Translations under genes and position numbers: made by a program
In this document: positions 35,536 through 43,513 of the stretch, in pieces
Numbering within the stretch: position 1 is the first letter of the stretch
Layout: the number at the start of each line of letters is the position of its first letter
Assembly: GCA_046294625.1 (NCBI GenBank)
Contig: JBKBKN010000007.1
Coordinates: forward strand, 1 to 64,000
Direction of reading: 5' to 3'
Source of the DNA: JBKBKN01 sp046294625
GTDB lineage: Bacteria; Bacteroidota; Bacteroidia; M30B66
DNA: 64,000 nt
The notes under the pieces: model-generated
The model's input: only the letters and a program-made list of their open reading frames with translations
Database searches by the model: none
Told to the model about the DNA's origin: nothing

Positions 35536-35769
35536 ATGTCAAAAGTTTGTCAACTTACCGGAAAGAAAACCATGATTGGAAACAGCGTTTCCTTTTCAAA
35601 TAAGAAAACCAAGCGTAAATTTTTACCGAATTTAGTAAAAAAACGTTTCTACATCCCTGAAGAAGATGCGTGGATTACCTTGAAAGTATCTACATCTGCA
35701 ATTAAAACTGTTAACAAAATCGGTATTTCAGAAGCAATTAAGCGCATTGAGAAGCGCGGTAGAATCTAA
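35536..35769 (+). CDS. rpmB: 50S ribosomal protein bL28
   Basis: A 77-residue bL28 with the usual MSKVCQLTGKK start, GNSVSFSNKKTKRKFLPNL and the C-terminal GISEAIKRIEKRGRI. In most Bacteroidota rpmB is followed by rpmG (bL33); here it is followed directly by a terminator and a peptidase gene. The upstream sequence TTCCTTTG (about 35498-35505) is one mismatch from the -7 consensus. Confidence 0.98.
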   Translation: MSKVCQLTGKKTMIGNSVSFSNKKTKRKFLPNLVKKRFYIPEEDAWITLKVSTSAIKTVNKIGISEAIKRIEKRGRI

Positions 35770-35791
35770 TCTACTTTATAATATTCACATT

Positions 35792-35818
35792 AAAGCCGCG
35801 CAAAGCGGCTTTTTTCGT
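35792..35818 (+). terminator. Rho-independent terminator after rpmB
   Basis: AAAGCCGC (35792-35799), loop GCAAA, GCGGCTTT (35805-35812), then a T-rich tail, 22 nt past the rpmB stop. Confidence 0.85.
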
Positions 35819-35865
35819 TTTATAATGTCTCATTAAGGCAGGATATTTGCTCCTGAACAAAAATT

Positions 35866-37464
35866 ATGCGCTTGCACAATCATCCTTTTCTGTTTGTTTT
35901 ATTTTTAACGATTCTCAGCTCTCGTGGATTAGCTCAAAATCAAATCGTGAGCTACGACTTGCTGTTTGAGATTTTTCCTGAAGAAAAAAAAATCAAAGGT
36001 CATAATCGAATCACTTTCAAGGCCGCTCAAACTCAAAAAAAATTACAGCTTGCATTAAAGGAACCACTTGGAGTAGATTCAATTATCCTTTCAGGAATTA
36101 AAATTGATTTCAAAAGAAACAAAGACACGTTGCTAATTCCATTAGCAAAAATCGACAAAAGCAGGCCAAACTTGAATGTGGATATCTATTTTTCAGGCAA
36201 ACCCCAAACGGCTGTGATGCCTCCTTGGTCCGGAGGCTTCATCTGGGAAAAAGACAGTCTTGGCAGGCATTGGGTTAATGTAGCCTGTCAAAATGAAGGT
36301 GCGCAGCTGTGGTGGCCAGTTGATCCGGATTTGAGCAATGAGCCGCAGAGCGCTTCCATTAGCATCATCGCTCCGGCAACGCTTGAAGCGATTTCAAATG
36401 GTCGTTTGGCAAAAAAACAATCATTGGCCGATGGGAAAACACTTAGCAAATGGGAAGTGAGTTACCCCATTAATACTTATAATATCAGCATTTATCTGGG
36501 TCATTATGTATTAATTACAGACACCCTGCAGCGAAATGGAAAAACACTCGACCTTCACTATTATGTTCTGGATTACGAAAAAGAAAAAGCCAAAAGATGG
36601 TTCGGTGAAGAAGTCAAGCCGATGCTGCGATGCTACGAATCGGCCTTTGGAACATATCCTTTTGAAAACGATGGCTTCAAAATTGTGCAAAGCACTTATG
36701 CAGGCATGGAGCATCAAAGTGCTATTGCTTATGGAAATGGTTTTGCCCCCGGCTATAAAGGGGAAGACTACAGCGGTATAGGAATAGATTTTGACTTCAT
36801 TCTCGTGCATGAAAGCGGACATGAATGGTGGGGAAATAGTGTAAGCAAAAAATCACGAGAAGACTTTTGGATTCATGAAGCATTTTGCACCTATGCAGAG
36901 AAGGTGTATGTCAACTGCCACTACGGGAATGAAATTGCTGAGGCATACATGCGCAACAAAAGAAGTATGGTAAAAAACAAATACCCCATTGCCGGACGAC
37001 TCCAGCCCCTTCTTGAAACCACCGATCTTTACACTAAGGGAGCACTTTTTATAAGCAATCTGGAACATATCATAAGAAGAAACACGTCTTGGGAAGTTTT
37101 TTTAAAGTCTTTTGCACAAGAAAACAAGCACAAAAATATCGAAACCCGAGATGTGATCACACAATTTAGTCAAGCAGCAGGATTTGACCTCAACCACATT
37201 TTTGAACAGTTTCTCTACTATACCAATCTTCCCATATTAGAGTATCATTTCGAAAGTTTTGAAAAAAACGAATGGATACTCCACTATCGCTGGAATGCCG
37301 ATGTGGCCAAATTCAATATGCCTGTGACGGCACAAATCAATGATAGAAATGAATGGTTTTATCCTGGTGCCGAATGGAAAACCCAATTGATTTCGATTGA
37401 AAATCCTAAAGACTTTTCCTGGCGCGAAGATTTATTCTACGCCAAATTTAAAAAAGTCAGATAA
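35866..37464 (+). CDS. Secreted M1-family aminopeptidase-like metallopeptidase
   Basis: 532 residues with a signal peptide (MRLHNHPFLFVLFLTILSSRGLAQ). An N-terminal beta domain is followed by the thermolysin-like core: the zinc site is HESGH at residues 315-319, with the third ligand Glu338 in IHEAF, the normal HExxH-18x-E spacing. The substrate-facing motif is YAGMEHQS, where classical M1 enzymes have GAMEN. It ends soon after the helical domain and lacks the long C-terminal ERAP1-like domain of large M1 enzymes. Probably removes N-terminal residues from peptides in the periplasm or outside the cell. Confidence 0.94.
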   Translation: MRLHNHPFLFVLFLTILSSRGLAQNQIVSYDLLFEIFPEEKKIKGHNRITFKAAQTQKKLQLALKEPLGVDSIILSGIKIDFKRNKDTLLIPLAKIDKSRPNLNVDIYFSGKPQTAVMPPWSGGFIWEKDSLGRHWVNVACQNEGAQLWWPVDPDLSNEPQSASISIIAPATLEAISNGRLAKKQSLADGKTLSKWEVSYPINTYNISIYLGHYVLITDTLQRNGKTLDLHYYVLDYEKEKAKRWFGEEVKPMLRCYESAFGTYPFENDGFKIVQSTYAGMEHQSAIAYGNGFAPGYKGEDYSGIGIDFDFILVHESGHEWWGNSVSKKSREDFWIHEAFCTYAEKVYVNCHYGNEIAEAYMRNKRSMVKNKYPIAGRLQPLLETTDLYTKGALFISNLEHIIRRNTSWEVFLKSFAQENKHKNIETRDVITQFSQAAGFDLNHIFEQFLYYTNLPILEYHFESFEKNEWILHYRWNADVAKFNMPVTAQINDRNEWFYPGAEWKTQLISIENPKDFSWREDLFYAKFKKVR

Positions 37465-37513
37465 GCTGCTTTGAAACGGCTAAACAAAGTTTATTTGTGG
37501 TGGTTATCTTGCT

Positions 37514-37786
37514 ATGCTTCAAGATCATGAAATAGACCGCATCATCGAGATGGCCTGGGAAGATCGAACCCCTTTTGATGCTATTTACACCCAGTTTGGC
37601 CTTAAGGAAGATGATGTGAAAGCGCTAATGAAGCGGCATCTTCACCCTAACAATTGGCGAAAGTGGAGAGCACGCGTAGCCGGACGACACACCAAACATG
37701 CTAAACTTAGAAACGACGAAGTGGATCGATTTAAGTGCAGTCGTCAAAAAGCTACAGGAAACCGAATAGCCAAGAAAAAATACTAA
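37514..37786 (+). CDS. DUF2805 / TIGR03643 family protein
   Basis: 90 residues, very basic. The sequence HEIDRIIEMAWEDRTPFDAIYTQFGLKEDDVKALMKRHL is a helix-turn-helix-like segment, followed by NNWRKWRARVAGRHTKH. It matches the TIGR03643/DUF2805 family of small conserved proteins without known function. A nucleic-acid-binding role is plausible from charge and fold but unproven. The 3' end overlaps that of mrpA on the other strand by 4 nt. Confidence 0.85.
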   Translation: MLQDHEIDRIIEMAWEDRTPFDAIYTQFGLKEDDVKALMKRHLHPNNWRKWRARVAGRHTKHAKLRNDEVDRFKCSRQKATGNRIAKKKY

Positions 37787-40086
37787 TTCTTTCTTTCAAG
37801 CTTCACATTCAACTTGAGTAGGCCATACACACCAATAGCAGCTATGGAGAGCACAGTGATTTCAACCATGGTATCCAGCCCCCTGAAATCAACCAAAATT
37901 ACATTAACCACATTCTTGCCCTTGGCTAACAGATAAGCGTTTTGCGCATAATACTCAGCTGTTTCCTTATTCATGGTCTCGTTAAGTACTTCGAGCACCA
38001 GCACGGTGATCAAACTGCCAAAGAGCAATGCTACCAGCCCATCTCGGATTCTTTGAACCACATTGGAATAAGTAAGATATCGAGGCAAACGATAGATAAT
38101 AAGCACAAACATTACCACAGTAAGGGTATCAATGGCAAACTGTGTCATAGCCAAATCGGGGGCGCTGTAAAACACAAATAACAAACATACTGAGAAACCT
38201 ACCACCCCCATCGATGCGATTGCAGCTAATCTTGATTTGGAGAAAACGCTCATTATGATAGCTGCTAACATGATCACAATGATCATTGCTTCATACACAG
38301 TAATTTCCGACAAGGTACTGAAATCAACATTAAAACTTATATCTGTGAGTAATTTATAGGCCAGTAGAGCAGACATGAAAACAAGTATGGTAAGCACATA
38401 GATACGCAGATATCCGTTCTGAACAGTCCGCGTAAATGCTTTAGCAAATGCACGAAAACCATCGCCGAAAGCATAAAGTAAGCTAATAGGAGCTATATTG
38501 TCAAATTTAGCGATGAATTGCTCTTTTTGAGAATTGGGTTTAACCAATAAAAAAAGAGCGAACCCGGCTGCAAGCGTGAGCAAACTTAGCAATAGCACCG
38601 TATTGAAACCATGCCATAACTTGAGTGGAGCAAAAGCGCCTTGCACATTCAAAGAATGTGCCGCTTGATTCAAAACGCCAACATCAGCCAAACTAGGCAT
38701 GATACCAAAAAGTAAGCTCAACAGGCCAAGAATAAGAGGCGGCACCCATAGAAGCGGGGATGGAAGGTGCAATGAAGAAAACCGATCGGGAAGTTTTCCA
38801 ATAAATGGCTTTACGCCTGCTTGAAAACCTGCGTAAAGCAAGAGTAAATTAGTGATAAATGCCGCTGTAATTAACCACACCGAATAATCCGGATGATGAA
38901 GTCCGGCTTCGTAAATCAAATCTTTCCCCACGAAACCGAAAAAAGGCGGAAGGCCGGCATTAGACAAAGCGGCTAAAAACCCTGCTACGGCAACCGGCAT
39001 CAACACTTTTCGTAAACCCGAAAGCAGACTAACATCTCTGGTTCCGGTTTCATGGTCGATTATTCCGGTGATTAGGAAAAGTGCAGCTTTGTAAAGTGCG
39101 TGAACCAATATGAAAGTGACTGCCGCCATCAGTGCATCAGCAGTGCCGGCGCCAATCAGGAAAACGAGTATGCCAAGCGCTGAAATGGTAGAATAGGCCA
39201 AAATACCTTTCAGATCGGTGCGAAACAGTGTGTGAAAAGCAGCAAAAACCATGGTGATGCCACCAACAATCATGAGCGTATTGTTCCATAAATGATGGTC
39301 GCCGAGCAATGGATTGAAGCGAGCCAGGAGATAAATACCAGCTTTCACCATGGTAGCTGAATGCAGATAGGTAGAAACCGGTGTAGGTGCCTTCATCGCG
39401 CCCGGCAGCCAAAAGTGAAAAGGAAACTGAGCTGATTTAGTAAATGCTCCGGAAAAGACAAACAAAAGAACAAGTCCAAACCAAGCACTTGACTTAATCG
39501 AAGCTCCGTTTTGAAGCATTTCCTGAAAGGAATAAGTATCACTGATTCCGCCCATCAATAGAAAACCGGCAAGCAACATCAGCCCACCTCCTCCGGTAAT
39601 TGACAAGGCAAGGAGCGACGATTTCCTCGATTCCGGATCTTCGTTATTGAAGCCAATCAAAAAGAAAGAGCTAATACTTGTTAACTCCCAAAAAACAAAT
39701 AAAATAATCAAGTTGTCAGAAAGCACCAAGCCAAGCATGGCCGCCATGAACAGGCCGAGATAAGCAAAGAATCGGTCGAGATAGGGATGACCTTTCAGAT
39801 AGTATGAAGCATAGAAAAAAACAAGTGTGCCTATACCCGTGATAAGCAACGAAAACAAAAGCGCAAGACCATCGAGATGAAAATCGAAGTTGATGCCAGC
39901 CGAAGGAATCCAAGAATAATGAAAATGAAAAGCCTGCTCATTGACTTTACCAATAAACAGGGAAAAGTAAATGAATAGACTCAGCGGAACGAACCCTGCA
40001 ATCCATGCATATTTGCTCTTGAGCAAAGGCCCAAAAGGAATCGCACTCAATGCAAAAAGTATTCCTGTGAAAACGGCTAAAAGCAT
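37783..40086 (-). CDS. mrpA: MrpA-type Na+/H+ antiporter large subunit (NuoL-like, with MbhD/MbhE-like tail)
   Basis: 767 residues, about 20 membrane helices. The core is the complex I NuoL/proton-translocating module (FHLDGLALLFSLLITGIGTLVFFYASYYL, FWELTSISSFFLIGFNN, FPFHFWLPGAMKAPTPVSTYLHSATMVKAGIYL, HALYKAALFLITGIIDHETGTRD). The C-terminal third shows the MbhD-like SAPDLAMTQFAIDTLTVVMFVLI and an MbhE-like end (VNVILVDFRGLDTMVEITVL). In Mrp systems this subunit works with MrpB-G; none of them is adjacent here. The downstream gene is on the other strand and upstream is a lipoprotein. Confidence 0.92.
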   Translation of the reverse strand: MLLAVFTGILFALSAIPFGPLLKSKYAWIAGFVPLSLFIYFSLFIGKVNEQAFHFHYSWIPSAGINFDFHLDGLALLFSLLITGIGTLVFFYASYYLKGHPYLDRFFAYLGLFMAAMLGLVLSDNLIILFVFWELTSISSFFLIGFNNEDPESRKSSLLALSITGGGGLMLLAGFLLMGGISDTYSFQEMLQNGASIKSSAWFGLVLLFVFSGAFTKSAQFPFHFWLPGAMKAPTPVSTYLHSATMVKAGIYLLARFNPLLGDHHLWNNTLMIVGGITMVFAAFHTLFRTDLKGILAYSTISALGILVFLIGAGTADALMAAVTFILVHALYKAALFLITGIIDHETGTRDVSLLSGLRKVLMPVAVAGFLAALSNAGLPPFFGFVGKDLIYEAGLHHPDYSVWLITAAFITNLLLLYAGFQAGVKPFIGKLPDRFSSLHLPSPLLWVPPLILGLLSLLFGIMPSLADVGVLNQAAHSLNVQGAFAPLKLWHGFNTVLLLSLLTLAAGFALFLLVKPNSQKEQFIAKFDNIAPISLLYAFGDGFRAFAKAFTRTVQNGYLRIYVLTILVFMSALLAYKLLTDISFNVDFSTLSEITVYEAMIIVIMLAAIIMSVFSKSRLAAIASMGVVGFSVCLLFVFYSAPDLAMTQFAIDTLTVVMFVLIIYRLPRYLTYSNVVQRIRDGLVALLFGSLITVLVLEVLNETMNKETAEYYAQNAYLLAKGKNVVNVILVDFRGLDTMVEITVLSIAAIGVYGLLKLNVKLERKN

Positions 40087-40184
40087 ATTTTGATGTGGGC
40101 TAAATTAGCATAATTGCCATTGTGAGCTGGCTATTTAACGAGAATTAATAAGTGATGAGAAAAATTAAACCATGCTATTCATCA

Positions 40185-40514
40185 TCAAGGAACATTGCCA
40201 TCTAACAAAATTGTTCCAAAAGGAATATTGCTGGTTTCTGTGCGAAACAATTCCTTATCGATATAAATGCTGGCCGTAGCACTTGAAAAATTACCTGTGG
40301 GGGTTACAGATAAAAAATAGGGACTTCCATGATCCACTCTGAAGTTTCGTCTCCAATTTCCAGTTCGGTTTTCATAGGAAGGGAAATTGCCATTCACCGC
40401 AAACACAATGTCGCAAAAGCCTGTGCAGCTGACGCTAAATCTAACCCTAACCCGATCGCTATTGCAATTCAAAAAAAGAAAACAAATGGAGACCAATAAT
40501 AAACTTTTGAGCAT
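40185..40514 (-). CDS. Small predicted lipoprotein
   Basis: 109 residues from the ATG at 40514. MLKSLLLVSICFLFLNC gives a short signal peptide ending in a lipobox-like LFLNC with Cys17 as the acyl site. The rest (about 90 residues) is beta-rich with no recognised domain. The frame stays open to a TTG at 40520, but that TTG lies in a perfect -7 box (40518-40525). The ATG is only 3 nt past this box, so the mRNA is likely leaderless. Function unknown. Confidence 0.78.
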   Translation of the reverse strand: MLKSLLLVSICFLFLNCNSDRVRVRFSVSCTGFCDIVFAVNGNFPSYENRTGNWRRNFRVDHGSPYFLSVTPTGNFSSATASIYIDKELFRTETSNIPFGTILLDGNVP

Positions 40515-40517
40515 GCC

Positions 40518-40525
40518 CAAAATTA
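40518..40525 (-). promoter_or_regulatory. -7 box abutting the lipoprotein start
   Basis: The minus strand reads TAATTTTG, 3 nt before the ATG at 40514. Transcription would begin at or within the start codon. Confidence 0.6.
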
Positions 40526-40640
40526 TAGAAATATCAAAAGGCCGTGATGAGAACCTTGCATGAGGATTTTATAAAATACGTTAATGGATAATTGGTTAAA
40601 ATCTAAACTAAAATGGCCGCTGTTCAATCATGGCTTTTGC

Positions 40641-40648
40641 TAATTTTG
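40641..40648 (+). promoter_or_regulatory. -7 box abutting the PLP/CBS synthase start
   Basis: TAATTTTG, a perfect TAnnTTTG, ends 4 nt before the ATG at 40653, so a leaderless transcript is expected. Confidence 0.6.
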
Positions 40649-40652
40649 CACC

Positions 40653-42014
40653 ATGTATTTTAACAATATCCTTGAAACCATCGGTAACACACCGTTGGTT
40701 AAAATCAACACACTCGCCAAAGACATTCCGGCGCTCGTATTAGCTAAAATAGAAACCACTAATCCGGGTAATTCCATTAAAGACCGAATGGCACTTAAAA
40801 TGATAGAAGATGCTGAAAAGTCGGGCGTTTTGAAACCAGGAGGCACCATCATTGAGGGAACGAGTGGCAATACCGGAATGGGTCTTGCCATTGCGGCCAT
40901 CATCAAAGGCTACAAGTGCATTTTTACTACCACCGACAAGCAATCAAAAGAAAAGGTTGACGCACTTCGCGCATTTGGTGCCGAAGTGATCGTATGTCCA
41001 ACAAATGTTGAACCGGAAGACCCAAGATCATACTATTCTGTTTCATCTCGGCTTGAAAAAGAAGTGCTAAACGCATGGAAACCCAATCAATATGACAACC
41101 CTTCGAATAGTAGTGCGCACTACGAACAAACAGGTCCTGAAATTTGGGAACAAACCAATGGCAAAATCACTCATCTTGTAGTGGGTGTAGGCACCGGCGG
41201 CACGATCTGTGGCACAGGTAAATTTCTAAAGGAAAAGAACCCCAACATTCAAATTTTAGGCGTTGACACTTATGGTTCTGTTTTCAAGAAATACAAAGAA
41301 ACCGGGGTGTTCGATAAAAATGAAATTTATCCCTACATCACGGAGGGTATCGGAGAAGACTTTTTACCGAAGAATGTAGATTTTAATATTATCGACCATT
41401 TCGAAAAAGTGACGGATAAAGATGCGGCTATATTCACCCGAGAGCTGGCACGAAAAGAAGGTATTTTCGTTGGCAATTCAGCCGGTGCAGCTATGGCTGG
41501 GCTACTGCAAATGAAAGACCGATTTAAGGAAGGAGATTGTGTTGTCTTAATTTTTCACGATCATGGCAGCCGCTATTTGGGTAAAATGTTTAACGATGAC
41601 TGGATGCGCGAACGTGGATTTTTGGAAGTAAGAAAACCTAAAGCCATTGACCTCATCGAAAAACATAAAAACCGTCCTTTAATCACACTTGATGCTGAAA
41701 GCACCCTTGCCGAAGCATTTGAATTGATGCAGAAATATGACATATCTCAAATTCCTGTTAAGTCAGGTGAAGATTTTGTTGGCTCCCTTTCGGACAATCA
41801 CCTTTACGCCAAAATGATCGCTAACCCTGAATTGAAAGGTGAAAAAATCAGGGCTATTATGCAAACGCCTTTCCCTTTCGTGAGTGCTCAGGCTCCCTTA
41901 GAAGAGGTTACACGACTTATCAATAGAGAAAATTCAGCTGTGCTGGTCAAAGACATGCTTGGTGATGTTCACATCATCACCAAATTTGACATTATTGAGT
42001 CAATCGGATTATAA
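40653..42014 (+). CDS. PLP-dependent cystathionine beta-synthase with C-terminal CBS domain pair
   Basis: 453 residues. The N-terminal fold-II PLP domain starts MYFNNILETIGNTPLVKINTL. The PLP lysine is in NPGNSIKDRMALK, the phosphate loop in VGTGGTICGTGK, and the substrate loop is EGTSGNTGMGLA. After about residue 330 two CBS domains follow (LDAESTLAEAFELMQKYDISQIPV and IMQTPFPFVSAQAPLEEVTRLI), which in homologues sense adenosyl ligands. The fusion favours cystathionine beta-synthase (serine + homocysteine) over plain cysteine synthase. A terminator and tRNA-Ala follow. Confidence 0.93.
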   Translation: MYFNNILETIGNTPLVKINTLAKDIPALVLAKIETTNPGNSIKDRMALKMIEDAEKSGVLKPGGTIIEGTSGNTGMGLAIAAIIKGYKCIFTTTDKQSKEKVDALRAFGAEVIVCPTNVEPEDPRSYYSVSSRLEKEVLNAWKPNQYDNPSNSSAHYEQTGPEIWEQTNGKITHLVVGVGTGGTICGTGKFLKEKNPNIQILGVDTYGSVFKKYKETGVFDKNEIYPYITEGIGEDFLPKNVDFNIIDHFEKVTDKDAAIFTRELARKEGIFVGNSAGAAMAGLLQMKDRFKEGDCVVLIFHDHGSRYLGKMFNDDWMRERGFLEVRKPKAIDLIEKHKNRPLITLDAESTLAEAFELMQKYDISQIPVKSGEDFVGSLSDNHLYAKMIANPELKGEKIRAIMQTPFPFVSAQAPLEEVTRLINRENSAVLVKDMLGDVHIITKFDIIESIGL

Positions 42015-42030
42015 ATAGTGAAAAAAATGA

Positions 42031-42058
42031 AAAAGGCTCCCGAAAAGGAGCCTTTTTT
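42031..42058. terminator. Bidirectional terminator between the CBS-domain synthase and tRNA-Ala
   Basis: Perfect 10-bp stem AAAAGGCTCC (42031-42040) / GGAGCCTTTT (42047-42056) with loop CGAAAA and T-rich ends on both strands. Confidence 0.85.
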
Positions 42059-42059
42059 G

Positions 42060-42133
42060 TGGAGAATACCGGATTCGAACCGGTCACCTCTTGCCTGCCA
42101 GGCAAGCGCTCTAGCCAAATGAGCTAATTCCCC
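42060..42133 (-). tRNA. tRNA-Ala (anticodon GGC)
   Basis: A 74-nt cloverleaf on the minus strand. Acceptor GGGGAAT pairs with ATTCTCC (one G-U) and the discriminator is A. The anticodon stem CTTGC/GCAAG encloses loop CTGGCAG, anticodon GGC for alanine. The T arm reads CCGG-TTCGAAT-CCGG. No encoded CCA. Confidence 0.95.
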
Positions 42134-42214
42134 CTTTAGATATTTACCAATACTTTTGTTAAATGGCCTGCAAAATTAAAAAAAATGTAATTTGAGCCAA
42201 TTAAAAAATTAATT

Positions 42215-43090
42215 GTGAACGATCCGGCAAAAGCAATACAATCCTTTCATGATCAATATCTTATGCATTTGGGCGATATCATCAACCTCATGCCGATAGG
42301 AGGTGGAAGCATTAATCAGACCTTCAAACTGGTTACCTTACATCAAACATTCTTTGTGAAAGTAAACGATGCGGAGCAATTTCCCGACTTGTTTGACTGT
42401 GAATTTCGTGGACTCCACGAAATTGCCGCAGTGATTCCCGATTATGTGCCCAATGTAATCTGTTTTGGAGAAGAAGATGATAGTCAGCTGTTGTTTATGG
42501 AGTGGATAGAACCGGGAGGCAGCACTGAGTATAGCAGTCAGGAAGCCGGAAGAGTATTGGCAACATTGCATCGGCACAGTAGAGAAAAATTCGGACTCGA
42601 GTACGATAACTATATGGGCTCACTAAGACAAATCAACAAAGAGTGTAACTCATTTGCAGAGTTCTACACCGAAAACAGAATTCTGCCGCAGGTGAAAATG
42701 TCGGTTGACAAGGGCCTGATAAACAAAGATAAGATCAAAGCCTTTGAAAAATTTTGTTCCAAAATTGATGAGCTTATCCCGAAAGAGCCTGCAAGCCTGA
42801 TTCACGGCGATTTGTGGAGAGGCAATTTACTGCATAGCCGCGACGAAAAACCTTATTTGATCGACCCTGCTATTTCCTACTCACATCGTGAAACCGATCT
42901 TGCTATGCTCCGTCTTTTTGGAAGACCATCTGATGCGCTTTTTGAGATGTATGAGGATGAGTTCCCAACTGCTCCGGGGAGATTAGATCGTGAACGTTAT
43001 TTTCAGCTCTATCCCCTTCTTATCCATCTCAATCTTTTTGGCATGGGCTATTACGACGATGTAATTAATATTGTGAAACCTTTCAATTGA
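42215..43090 (+). CDS. Fructosamine/ketosamine-3-kinase family protein
   Basis: 291 residues with a GTG start at 42215; no ATG is closer to the conserved N-terminus. GGGSINQTFKL is the nucleotide-binding loop, FFVKVN carries the ATP-binding Lys, HGDLWRGNLL is the catalytic loop, and LIDPAISYSHRETDLAML is the metal-binding loop of aminoglycoside-phosphotransferase-like kinases. Family members phosphorylate ketosamines formed by glycation so that they fall apart, a repair role. A RidA-type deaminase follows after 6 nt, so both may handle damaged or reactive metabolites. Confidence 0.92.
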   Translation: MNDPAKAIQSFHDQYLMHLGDIINLMPIGGGSINQTFKLVTLHQTFFVKVNDAEQFPDLFDCEFRGLHEIAAVIPDYVPNVICFGEEDDSQLLFMEWIEPGGSTEYSSQEAGRVLATLHRHSREKFGLEYDNYMGSLRQINKECNSFAEFYTENRILPQVKMSVDKGLINKDKIKAFEKFCSKIDELIPKEPASLIHGDLWRGNLLHSRDEKPYLIDPAISYSHRETDLAMLRLFGRPSDALFEMYEDEFPTAPGRLDRERYFQLYPLLIHLNLFGMGYYDDVINIVKPFN

Positions 43091-43096
43091 TAAATC

Positions 43097-43513
43097 ATGT
43101 CCACCACGTTTAATTCCGAACGCGCACCCGAACCCGTTGGTTTATATCCACATGCCCGAAGAGTGGGTAACTTGCTTTTTCTATCAGGTGTTGGACCGCG
43201 GGAAAGAGGAATTAAAAAAATTCCGGGTGTAGAGCTTGATGATCAGGGCAATATCATTAGTTACGATATTGAAAAACAATGTCATTCTGTGTTTAACAAC
43301 ATTAAATTAATACTTGAGGATGCTGGCTCATCGTGGGATAAAATCGTAGATGTTACTGTTTTTCTCACCAACATGAAGGATGATTTTAAAACATACAATC
43401 GAATTTATGCTGAATATTTCAAGGAAAATCAGCCTTGCAGAACCACTATTGAAATCAACTGCCTCCCTACTCCCATTGCCATTGAGCTGAAAGTGATTGC
43501 GACGATTGATTAG
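43097..43513 (+). CDS. RidA-family deaminase (2-aminomuconate deaminase-like)
   Basis: 138 residues. The trimeric RidA/YjgF fold is seen in HARRVGNLLFLSGVGPRERG, VFNNIKLILEDAGSSWDKIVDVTVFLTNM and the catalytic Arg in CRTTIEINCLPTPIAIELKVIA. The N-terminal GLYPHARRVGN and GIKKIPGVELDD segments resemble the 2-aminomuconate deaminase branch (kynurenine breakdown) more than plain RidA. No other kynurenine genes are nearby, so enamine/imine hydrolysis is the safer call. It follows the fructosamine kinase gene by 6 nt and overlaps the end of radA on the other strand by 4 nt. Confidence 0.88.
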   Translation: MSTTFNSERAPEPVGLYPHARRVGNLLFLSGVGPRERGIKKIPGVELDDQGNIISYDIEKQCHSVFNNIKLILEDAGSSWDKIVDVTVFLTNMKDDFKTYNRIYAEYFKENQPCRTTIEINCLPTPIAIELKVIATID

